A stretch of DNA of 24,530 nucleotides from a virus. Location: positions 1 to 24,530 of the IMG/VR virus record IMGVR_UViG_3300029309_000332, one strand, 5' to 3'. This document shows positions 7,921 through 13,400 of this stretch, in pieces (the stretch's first letter is position 1; each line of letters opens with the position of its first letter). Under the pieces are notes generated by a model. It was not told the DNA's origin and made no database searches. It saw only the letters and a program-made list of their open reading frames with translations. The position numbers were made by a program, and so were the translations under genes.

Positions 7921-8100
7921 TTATTTTTTCTTTTTCGGGGGACGACCCCGCTTCTTCTTCGGGGCTTTCCCATCCTTCCAAGCCTCGTTGATGGTCGGGG
8001 TCTTCTTGTCGTCACCAACTAGTCTACCCCTCTCATCCCTGGCTCTTTCGGGTTTTGAAAAGCATGTCGGCAAAAGTAACTTCAATAATTTATCGAACAT
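7921..8100 (-). CDS. Small basic AT-hook protein, 59 aa
   Basis: This short frame starts at the ATG at 8100 after a textbook AGGAGGATTAA leader and overlaps the upstream stop by 11 bp. It begins MFDKLLKLLLPTCFSKPERA and ends with KKKRGRPPKKKK, a classical AT-hook (core R-G-R-P) that binds the minor groove of AT-rich DNA. The N-terminal amphipathic helix could be a dimerisation or partner surface. It is the last of three consecutive genes encoding AT-hooks and stops 3 nt before the terminator hairpin. Confidence 0.75.
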   Translation of the reverse strand: MFDKLLKLLLPTCFSKPERARDERGRLVGDDKKTPTINEAWKDGKAPKKKRGRPPKKKK

Positions 8101-8305
8101 TTAATCCTCCTAATTTAATGTCCAAGTCAGTCGGGTTTTTGTGTGCAAGATAGGCTTGCTTAATCAGGACTGAAAGCTGTCTAGCGATTGTTCGATCTTC
8201 CACTCCAGCTAACTCCCTGATCATTTCATAAACCTCTATCGGGACAGCAACGTTACGAAACGTTGCCTTTTCATCCACTGGAGGTCTTCCTCTTTTCGGG
8301 GGCAT
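8090..8305 (-). CDS. Ribbon-helix-helix-type regulator with N-terminal AT-hook, 71 aa
   Basis: The N-terminus MPPKRGRPPVDEK contains an AT-hook core. Residues 16-55 (FRNVAVPIEVYEMIRELAGV and onward through TIARQLSVLIKQAY) fit the beta strand plus two helices of Arc/CopG/MetJ ribbon-helix-helix proteins. It probably binds DNA as a dimer, either as an operon regulator or as a nucleoid-like protein. The start codon follows the upstream TAA directly (TAA-ATG), with AGGAGGA as Shine-Dalgarno. The stop overlaps the next gene by 11 bp. Confidence 0.8.
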   Translation of the reverse strand: MPPKRGRPPVDEKATFRNVAVPIEVYEMIRELAGVEDRTIARQLSVLIKQAYLAHKNPTDLDIKLGGLNVR

Positions 8306-8527
8306 TTAATCCTCCTTTCTTGGTCTGCCACGTTTTTTCGGGGCGGGGGCAGCCTGCACATAAACCTGATGTTCTGGATCATATACAAGATTATTTTGAT
8401 CGGCGACCTGGACCAGGTTCGCAATCACTCGCATGTCGGTATCCTCCAAAAGATACCGAATCAGCTTGCCCCGCAGTAAATTCAACGTGTCGTTGACCAA
8501 ATATTTAGTCTCTACTGACATACTCAT
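8306..8527 (-). CDS. Small protein with C-terminal AT-hook, 73 aa
   Basis: A helical, Leu-rich N-terminal part (TKYLVNDTLNLLRGKLIRYL) is followed by a variable stretch. The protein ends A-P-K-K-R-G-R-P-R-K-E-D, an AT-hook. The start at 8527 follows AGAGGAGAC; a second in-frame ATG two codons later is possible. It is first of the three AT-hook genes. The body belongs to no family I recognise, and the hook indicates AT-rich minor-groove binding. Confidence 0.75.
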   Translation of the reverse strand: MSMSVETKYLVNDTLNLLRGKLIRYLLEDTDMRVIANLVQVADQNNLVYDPEHQVYVQAAPAPKKRGRPRKED

Positions 8528-8559
8528 GTCTCCTCTTACAATAAAATTATTTTTTATTA

Positions 8560-8763
8560 TTATTGTTCCTGTTTATAGCTTGTTATCACGCAATCATCCA
8601 GCACTATTTTTTTGTTTCTTGGCAATTCATACATGCGCCACTGCAAAAGTTGCACGTTACATGACTGGACATTGTCAAAAGTGCGCGGATAAAACTCTGT
8701 CACGCACTTTGACTCACCGCCAGAAAACACGGTGCATACCAAGGCCATCGCTTTTACGATCAT
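8560..8763 (-). CDS. Small cysteine-containing protein of unknown function, 67 aa
   Basis: The ATG at 8763 overlaps the preceding stop in an ATGA junction, which supports translation. Four Cys (about positions 10, 20, 35, 58) and an N-terminal hydrophobic stretch (VKAMALVCTVF) are visible. The Cys spacing does not look like a zinc ribbon, and disulfides in the periplasm are possible. A weak signal-like N-terminus is present but there is no convincing cleavage site. An AT-rich 30-bp gap follows. Confidence 0.55.
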   Translation of the reverse strand: MIVKAMALVCTVFSGGESKCVTEFYPRTFDNVQSCNVQLLQWRMYELPRNKKIVLDDCVITSYKQEQ

Positions 8764-9026
8764 CGGTAGTTCTCCATCGCGGCTTCGATCTCCGCGTCTG
8801 ACATATTATCAAAGTCCAAATCCTCAAACTTGGGCTTTGCAATTCGTTTTTTTCGGATCGGCGCATGCTTTGGCAAAACTGGTTCCTTAACCTGTTCCAC
8901 GACCAAGACCTCGATAGTCGAGAACCTGTTACCGCATTTCAAACACCTACGGCGCCTTCGGATTGATCCATCCTTTGGGCGACTGTCCTTAACAACCGTG
9001 TCGGACTTACACTTAAAACATCTCAT
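8760..9026 (-). CDS. Stand-alone NrdR-like zinc-ribbon protein lacking the ATP-cone, 88 aa
   Basis: Residues 3-39 read C-F-K-C, then KDSRPKDGSIRRRRRC, then L-K-C-G-x-R-F-S-T-I-E. This matches the zinc-ribbon DNA-binding head of NrdR, the repressor of ribonucleotide reductase genes (C-x2-C...DSR...IRRRRxCxxCxxRFTTxE). NrdR continues with an ATP-cone of about 100 residues; here that is replaced by a basic linker and an acidic tail (FEDLDFDNMSDAEIEAAMEN). It could bind NrdR boxes without nucleotide control, or another DNA or RNA target. The start has GAGGTATTGCC upstream. The stop overlaps the next gene by 4 bp. Confidence 0.78.
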   Translation of the reverse strand: MRCFKCKSDTVVKDSRPKDGSIRRRRRCLKCGNRFSTIEVLVVEQVKEPVLPKHAPIRKKRIAKPKFEDLDFDNMSDAEIEAAMENYR

Positions 9027-9035
9027 GGCAATACC

Positions 9036-9344
9036 TCAATGAGCCGTAACTTCGACAGTTGCATTACAACCATCATCGGGTAGGCTCTCATCAATCTCGC
9101 ATTGGATGTCATGATATCTGCAATATCCGATCACAGAATACATTTCTGGTTCAGGTGCCGGAAACGAGTGGATCACGACAGCCTGTTTCTTATCTCCGTC
9201 CCTAGACACGATCAATTGCATCCAATAATCCGAACTTTCTCCGGCTGCCCACGCATAATGAGTGCCCAATTCGCCCTCACCCTTGCTGACGAATGTCCCT
9301 GCCACTGATGACAGGAAGCTCAATGTCCAATCTGAATCACTCAT
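9036..9344 (-). CDS. Conserved-looking protein of unknown function, 102 aa
   Basis: I chose the ATG at 9344: it overlaps the upstream 51-aa gene's stop by 8 bp (ATGAGTGA) and has GGAGGG about 6 nt before it. Readings from 9347 or 9386 are less well spaced. The protein begins MSDSDWTLSFLSS, contains W-A-A-G-E-S-S-D-Y-W and 'Q-A-V-V-I-H-S-F', and has acidic surroundings and Cys near the C-terminus. I recognise no family. Confidence 0.65.
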   Translation of the reverse strand: MSDSDWTLSFLSSVAGTFVSKGEGELGTHYAWAAGESSDYWMQLIVSRDGDKKQAVVIHSFPAPEPEMYSVIGYCRYHDIQCEIDESLPDDGCNATVEVTAH

Positions 9345-9492
9345 CATTTCCCTCCACATGTTCAGCAAATTTTCTTCGTGCTTCATGATAAACCTCGATC
9401 ACGCTCTCGCCGTGTTTGGCGCACCATTCCTCCTGCGACATAGACATGGCATCCTCCTCCATATCCATCAGCCATTCTTTTACTTTTCCCAT
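9337..9492 (-). CDS. Small acidic protein, 51 aa
   Basis: The start at 9492 has a strong GGAGGAGTAA leader directly before the ATG, and the stop overlaps the next gene by 8 bp. The sequence MGKVKEWLMDMEEDAMSMSQ continues with EEWCAKHGESVIEVYHEARR, a helical, acidic composition typical of real small phage proteins. It overlaps the C-terminal part of the zinc-ribbon frame at 9383-9601 by 110 bp, and this frame looks the more protein-like over that stretch. Function unknown. Confidence 0.65.
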   Translation of the reverse strand: MGKVKEWLMDMEEDAMSMSQEEWCAKHGESVIEVYHEARRKFAEHVEGNDE

Positions 9493-9601
9493 TTACTCCT
9501 CCATAAATTTGAAACCAACAGTCTGTGCAAAGGAATATCTTACCGTCCTTTGCGGCGGCTTTATTATCACAGTTGTTACATCTACTTATCGACAGCATCA
9601 T
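9383..9601 (-). CDS. Small zinc-ribbon protein, 72 aa as read, possibly shorter
   Basis: The N-terminal 36 residues hold two knuckles, C-N-N-C and C-T-D-C (MMLSISRCNNCDNKAAAKDG and onward), a short zinc ribbon. The ATG at 9601 lies inside the end of the methyltransferase gene (20-bp overlap) with AAGGGG upstream. The tail after about residue 38 is Gly/Arg-rich and looks like an antisense-quality reading of the downstream 51-aa gene. A one-base shift near 9500 would instead end the protein ...F-M-E-E-stop exactly before that gene's ATG. Either the overlap is real or the sequence has an indel here. Confidence 0.5.
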   Translation of the reverse strand: MMLSISRCNNCDNKAAAKDGKIFLCTDCWFQIYGGVNGKSKRMADGYGGGCHVYVAGGMVRQTRRERDRGLS

Positions 9602-10751
9602 GTATCCCCTTCAACAAGTGACAGATAACATCAACGGTAAACCCATTTCCCAACATGCGATAGCGTTGAGTATTTGAAACGTGCGCGGTGTAGTTGTCCG
9701 GTACTGTTTGCAGACGCTCACATTCAACAGGCGTCAGCTTGCGCCAACGCAATTCACTTTCGTTTACAACCACATTGTCTTTATCAACGGTTGTTAGACA
9801 ATTCGACTTGTTATCTGTGCGTGTCTCAACCTTTTGTGTAAATGGGACAGACTTATCATCATCCATGCGGTCACCCTTGTAGTTCAACCTCCGATTGACA
9901 ATGCGACCCATTACAAAATTGTTTTGTTCCCATGCCGAACCGCTCATGGTCGGAACCTTACCGTCCTTCGCTTTGATGCCGCCTTGGTTCTTGCCCCTTG
10001 GCACTTGCAATATCTTCGGTTCAAGATTGCCGCCGGATGCCGCCGCTAATGTCGGCGACTTGCCATCAGGATGATAAACCCTGCGATTGTAATCATGACC
10101 TTTGAGATCCGCTTGCCCTGCCATGATCAAACCTGACTTCGTATCAGGTTCGCTAAAATTAAAAGACATTTGCTCGTACCCATCCGCATACGCGACAGAC
10201 TTCATACTATGATAATATTCTTCGCCTATCTCGCTCACATCCTGCAAAATGTCTTTAAGATATATGCGTTTGTTTTCGGGCAACGACTTGACTGGAATGT
10301 TTGTCCAATACAAGCGATCCCGATTCTGCGCCGATACGATGTTGGAATTTATCCGAACAGGTTTGACGCCCAACTGTTCGTTGATAACGTCCTGATAGAT
10401 TTGTTTCATCGGAACGTTTTCCAACAGGAAATACTTAGGTTTCAACGCCTTCAACAGGCGAACGAATTCAAAAAATAATTTGCTGCGCTCATCATCAAAG
10501 TTCAATTGCTTGCCAGCAAACGAAAAACCTTGGCAAGGCGAGCCGCCTATCAATAAATCTATGGGTGGCAAATCCTCTGCCCTGATTTGCGTCACATCGC
10601 CCAGATGCACCGTGTCAGGATAATTTGCCCTTGCAACTTGGATCGCGTACTTGTCGATCTCACTTGCGAAATAATTTGTAACAGGAAAGCCTGCCCTATC
10701 AAGGGCAAGCCTCCCACATGACATACCGTCAAACAGAGATAAGACGTTCAT
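9582..10751 (-). CDS. DNA (cytosine-5-)-methyltransferase, orphan phage type, 389 aa
   Basis: C5-methylase motifs in order: I (SLFDGMSCG, residues 5-13, SAM binding), IV (GGSPCQGFSFAG with catalytic C73), VI (LLENV, E111), VIII (QNRDRLYW, 142-149), a target-recognition region (about 180-320), IX (LTPVECERLQTVPDNYT) and X (YRMLGNGFTVDV). It transfers methyl from S-adenosylmethionine to C5 of cytosine at a specificity I cannot read. No restriction partner is adjacent, so it probably protects phage DNA from host restriction. Start: the ATG at 10751 in a TAATG junction with the upstream gene; the ribosome-binding site is weak, which suggests re-initiation. Confidence 0.95.
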   Translation of the reverse strand: MNVLSLFDGMSCGRLALDRAGFPVTNYFASEIDKYAIQVARANYPDTVHLGDVTQIRAEDLPPIDLLIGGSPCQGFSFAGKQLNFDDERSKLFFEFVRLLKALKPKYFLLENVPMKQIYQDVINEQLGVKPVRINSNIVSAQNRDRLYWTNIPVKSLPENKRIYLKDILQDVSEIGEEYYHSMKSVAYADGYEQMSFNFSEPDTKSGLIMAGQADLKGHDYNRRVYHPDGKSPTLAAASGGNLEPKILQVPRGKNQGGIKAKDGKVPTMSGSAWEQNNFVMGRIVNRRLNYKGDRMDDDKSVPFTQKVETRTDNKSNCLTTVDKDNVVVNESELRWRKLTPVECERLQTVPDNYTAHVSNTQRYRMLGNGFTVDVICHLLKGIHDAVDK

Positions 10752-11236
10752 TACCAACTCGCTTGGTATTCGACAGAGTGCCAGAATAGTTCGTTTTGCT
10801 GGTCATCGTCTAACCAGCTAGCGGCTTTCTCAAAAATCTCCGCATCTTCATCGGCACGTTCTCGCAACTCATCCCACCATTCTTCGTTACCAAAGAAACA
10901 ACCACGAACAACGTCTTCATTAGATGGCAATCCATATTCACCATCCTCGCCACGCAAAACCTTGGCGATCCATCGCAAATCTTCAGAATGCAAATTAATC
11001 GGACGACAGTTATCCTCGCCATCGGCAAACGCCCTCACGATAAAATCATGCAGAGGCGCATGCTTACGCCAATATCCCAACTCAAGTTTTTCGCTGGTAC
11101 ACTTGAATCCATCGACAAAGACTTCGTTAATCGGAATAATCCCACCATCTTCATCGCGTAAAAAGTTATTCTTATCGTCTCTCGCGTATTGAGTACGCTT
11201 AAATTTATCTCCAGTCAGATACATATCCAATCCCAT
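10751..11236 (-). CDS. Conserved phage 'MGLDMYL' family protein, 161 aa
   Basis: The N-terminus M-G-L-D-M-Y-L-T-G and the motif L-G-Y-W-R-K-H-A-P-L-H-D-F-I-V mark a family widespread in phages, whose members often end S-x-Y-x-A-S-W as this one does. Database copies are sometimes labelled phosphoglycerate kinase, for which the sequence gives no support. The function is unknown. I chose the ATG at 11236 because it begins the conserved block and follows AAAGGAATGG; the reading from 11290 adds 18 unsupported residues. It lies just upstream of the methyltransferase (TAATG). Confidence 0.82.
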   Translation of the reverse strand: MGLDMYLTGDKFKRTQYARDDKNNFLRDEDGGIIPINEVFVDGFKCTSEKLELGYWRKHAPLHDFIVRAFADGEDNCRPINLHSEDLRWIAKVLRGEDGEYGLPSNEDVVRGCFFGNEEWWDELRERADEDAEIFEKAASWLDDDQQNELFWHSVEYQASW

Positions 11237-11237
11237 T

Positions 11238-11423
11238 TTACCATTCCTTTCTATCTTCTTCGTTATCCCAACCATCTTTATAGTCGGCAATTTGTTGTTC
11301 AGTCATAAAGACCTGATGAACCCGAACGCCCTTACCTGTGCCGTTCGGATAATAATGTGGTTCGAACTGACGACCATAATATCTGTCAGCCGAACCACGA
11401 TCCCTTGGACTACCGTTAGTCAT
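11238..11423 (-). CDS. Small conserved phage protein, 61 aa
   Basis: The sequence opens MTNGSPRDRGSADRYYGR, continues F-E-P-H-Y-Y-P-N-G-T and ends with an acidic E-E-D-R-K-E-W. I associate 'G-S-x-x-D-R-Y-Y...P-H-Y-Y-P-x-G' with small proteins repeatedly found in alphaproteobacterial phages and prophages. The function is unknown. The start has GGAGAGTGCC upstream, overlaps the previous stop by 8 bp, and the next gene begins 1 nt after its stop. Confidence 0.8.
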   Translation of the reverse strand: MTNGSPRDRGSADRYYGRQFEPHYYPNGTGKGVRVHQVFMTEQQIADYKDGWDNEEDRKEW

Positions 11424-11580
11424 GGCACTCTCCAGAATCTAAGCCAAGTTCTTCGGTGATGTTTGCCATCGCCCCACAAATCTTGTCCCATGCCTCATCA
11501 TCCCATTGCTCATCTCCATCATCTGCATGAAGTGCATCCCACACGATAGACAAAGCATTTTTCTTTTCTTGTTCAGTCAT
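11416..11580 (-). CDS. Small acidic protein, 54 aa
   Basis: The ATG at 11580 is in a TGATG junction with the upstream gene, and GAGGGTG lies before it. The product begins MTEQEKKNALSIVWDALHAD and continues with a Trp- and Asp-rich stretch (D-E-Q-W-D-D-E-A-W-D-K-I). It overlaps the next gene by 8 bp. The strongly acidic, helical composition is reminiscent of phage inhibitors that mimic DNA or bind host enzymes, but that is only compositional. No family recognised. Confidence 0.72.
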   Translation of the reverse strand: MTEQEKKNALSIVWDALHADDGDEQWDDEAWDKICGAMANITEELGLDSGECHD

Positions 11581-12098
11581 CAAACACCCTCATTCCAAAT
11601 TGCCAAGGCGTCTGCCTCTGGCATATCATTCAACACCTGATAATCTGGATACTTGTTTTTGATGTGCGCGACATGCGCTGGGGTAATCTTACGAGTGCCC
11701 TTGAAACCGATAACTTGTATCGCCTTTGGATCGTCAGATGTTGGTTCAGTGAACACAACTTTTGATTTCATCGTCCTTTTGAAATCTTTGTGAGACAGCC
11801 ACTTGTTGACTTGCATACAGACCCAGCCTTCCATAGTTCTATGCGACTGTTCCTGTGTGAACTCACAATAATAGGTGGGATGTTCCTCTTCCAACCGCGC
11901 AGAAATCTTGTCCCACAGTTTGTAGTCACCACCAAAATTATCAGAACCGCCTTGACCATCATTCGATACATAGCCGATCCTTTTGCCGTTGAAATACACA
12001 CTAGCCTCAAAGCAATGTGTTTCATGTGACGCGAACTCAGAATGCTTGATACCTCTCAACGCGAGTATGTCACCATTTTTAAAAGTAAAACTAAACAT
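11580..12098 (-). CDS. Conserved phage protein of unknown function, 172 aa
   Basis: The motif 'E-F-A-S-H-E-T-H-C-F-E-A-S-V-Y-F-N-G-K-R-I-G-Y-V' followed by S-N-D-G-Q-G-G is a pattern I have seen in phage hypothetical proteins; the Gly-rich turn may bind a ligand. The C-terminal third (TRKITPAHVAHIKNKYP) is helical. It starts in a TAATG junction with the upstream gene. No membrane segment or catalytic signature. Confidence 0.78.
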   Translation of the reverse strand: MFSFTFKNGDILALRGIKHSEFASHETHCFEASVYFNGKRIGYVSNDGQGGSDNFGGDYKLWDKISARLEEEHPTYYCEFTQEQSHRTMEGWVCMQVNKWLSHKDFKRTMKSKVVFTEPTSDDPKAIQVIGFKGTRKITPAHVAHIKNKYPDYQVLNDMPEADALAIWNEGV

Positions 12099-12304
12099 TA
12101 TTTGTCCTCCATAAATTTACATAAGGTTACATTTTGAACAGTCGTGTCCTCTGGATAAATCTCATCATCAATCGTGGCATTCTCCCACGCATCGTCCATA
12201 TCCTGTTCAATCATCTCAATGGCATGCTCTTCTGTTTCGGCCTCAACAAAGACCGTGCCAGATTGATACATGAAACGGCAAAGCTGGATGTTAAACTTAG
12301 GCAT
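12098..12304 (-). CDS. Small acidic protein of unknown function, 68 aa
   Basis: It begins MPKFNIQLCRFMYQSGTVFV, then a helix EAETEEHAIEMIEQDMDDAW and a C-terminal acidic strand region. The pattern of strand, 'V-x-A-x-T-E-E-x-A' helix and strands is common in small phage proteins. I chose the ATG at 12304, which gives GGAGG a 5-nt spacing; an ATG at 12307 and a GTG at 12310 crowd it. It overlaps the upstream stop by 8 bp. Confidence 0.72.
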   Translation of the reverse strand: MPKFNIQLCRFMYQSGTVFVEAETEEHAIEMIEQDMDDAWENATIDDEIYPEDTTVQNVTLCKFMEDK

Positions 12305-12473
12305 CATCACCTCCCACTACATGTTGAAACTTGATGCATGTACCATGGCACTTGTCACAATCAACAACGTCACCATGTGCATCCGACACGAAACCATGAC
12401 CAGCGCACCAGTCACAATAAACAACGTATTCGACCCGTGAACCACGAACCTCGATTCTTTGTACTGCTTCCAT
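12297..12473 (-). CDS. DnaJ-type zinc-finger small protein, 58 aa
   Basis: It carries two CxxCxGxG-like elements, C20-D-W-C23-A-G-H-G and C39-D-K-C42-H-G-T-C46, the zinc-knuckle layout of the DnaJ central domain. No J-domain or substrate domain is present. GGAGGACAAT precedes the ATG at 12473. It is the first gene of the long leftward operon, 24 nt after the predicted transcription start, so probably among the earliest made. It may bind RNA, DNA or a host protein. Confidence 0.75.
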   Translation of the reverse strand: MEAVQRIEVRGSRVEYVVYCDWCAGHGFVSDAHGDVVDCDKCHGTCIKFQHVVGGDDA

Positions 12474-12500
12474 ATTGTCCTCCAAGCAAAAGTATATTTA

Positions 12501-12532
12501 ATTGTTATAACAATATGCGCTACTACATGCAA
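12501..12532 (-). promoter_or_regulatory. Candidate leftward promoter with palindromic operator
   Basis: On the minus strand TTGCAT (12532-12527), 17 bp and TATAAC (12509-12504) form a sigma-70-like promoter: the -10 matches 5/6, the -35 only 3/6. The -10 sits inside the perfect 14-bp palindrome ATTGTTATAACAAT (12501-12514), where a repressor would block it. Transcription would begin about 24 nt before the first gene of the 7921-12473 operon. Confidence 0.5.
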
Positions 12533-12565
12533 CCTATATATAGTGTTCTTATGTTTTGGTTTAGT

Positions 12566-12832
12566 TTGTTACAGTTGTTACACTTCTCTCGTGAAAAAAA
12601 ACTTTTGAAAATTTTTTCAAATGGGGTGTAACAAGTGTAACAAGTGTAACAAGGTATGCTGTAATGATGGCTGGACCAGCCTTTGCCCTTGGCACACTTC
12701 TCGCGTTTTTTGTTACACTTGTTACACTTCTAAGACGTTTTTCACCACTTTTGCAAAAATCTAAAAATTTATAACCAATAAAAAATTGCAAATTTGGTAC
12801 TCTATACGATACAAGTGTAACATGAGTAACAA
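12566..12832. repeat. Iteron array: nine copies of the 9-bp unit GTGTAACAA in four clusters of alternating orientation
   Basis: Minus-oriented copies lie at 12566-12574 and 12575-12583. Three head-to-tail plus copies lie at 12626-12652 (units 12626, 12635, 12644). Two minus copies lie at 12710-12718 and 12719-12727. Two plus copies with one mismatch each lie at 12815-12823 and 12824-12832. Within clusters the period is exactly 9 bp. The last cluster covers the ATG of the small terminase. Between the inner clusters is the small palindrome GGCTGG-A-CCAGCC (12669-12681). Opposed clusters could pair into large hairpins. Roles consistent with this are an iteron-type replication origin, a packaging site read by the small terminase, or a repressor-binding region. 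The 12474-12821 gap holds no gene. Confidence 0.9.
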
Positions 12833-13400
12833 GAACACCGACATTCTTGCAGATGACATGGACGCAGCGACTGGACGCAAACTGACAAATCGTCAAAAAG
12901 AGTTTGCGCGTTTGTATGTTGAAGGCATTTATTCTAACGCTGAATGCGCGAGACGGGCTGGATATGCTTCTGCATCAGCCGCTAGCATTGCTGGGCACTT
13001 ACTAGCTGGCAAAAAATTCCCACATTTAGTCGATCATATACAAGAGTTACGCGAAGAGCGTGAACGTAGATATGGCGTCACGATCATTGGTCAATTAAAA
13101 CGGCTACATGATTTGTCTGCTGGTGCTGAAGAAGCTGGTCAATTTTCAGCCGCAATCAACGCCGAAAAAATACGATCTGCACTTGGTGGATTGACTGTTG
13201 ATAGGCGCGAACAGATTCATCAGCTTGATGACCTGTCACGAGAAGAGATCACCGCAAGACTGTCACAACTTAGACAACAATATCCCCAAGCATTTATTGA
13301 GGGTGAATTTACAGAGGTCAAAGATGCCGACACCAGAGGTGAACTTTTGGAACACGTTGAAACGAAACCTGCCGAAGAACTGTCACACAACGCGAATTGA
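12822..13400 (+). CDS. terS: Terminase small subunit, 192 aa
   Basis: The N-terminal HTH block LTNRQKEFARLYVEG, with N-A-E-C-A-R-R-A-G-Y, is the signature of small terminases (Terminase_2/COG3728 class). It recognises the packaging site and recruits the large subunit at 18630. A helical central part (about 70-130) would form the oligomerisation ring. I start at the ATG at 12822 (MSNKNTD); the upstream extension has only a TTG and no leader. No clear Shine-Dalgarno precedes it, and an iteron cluster covers its first codons, which may couple its expression to repeat binding. Its last 77 bp are shared with the nuclease gene. About 5 kb separate it from the large subunit, which is unusual. Confidence 0.88.
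   Translation: MSNKNTDILADDMDAATGRKLTNRQKEFARLYVEGIYSNAECARRAGYASASAASIAGHLLAGKKFPHLVDHIQELREERERRYGVTIIGQLKRLHDLSAGAEEAGQFSAAINAEKIRSALGGLTVDRREQIHQLDDLSREEITARLSQLRQQYPQAFIEGEFTEVKDADTRGELLEHVETKPAEELSHNAN

Noticed and set aside
7809-8018. 69-aa minus-strand Arg-rich frame
   Set aside because: Out-of-frame reading of the AT-hook gene and of the terminator; no ribosome-binding site.
10751-11236. Phosphoglycerate kinase, a label sometimes attached to the MGLDMYL family
   Set aside because: Far too short and without any kinase motif; it is a propagated mislabel.
12566-12832. CRISPR array
   Set aside because: The repeats are 9 bp, contiguous and in both orientations, without unique spacers of constant length.
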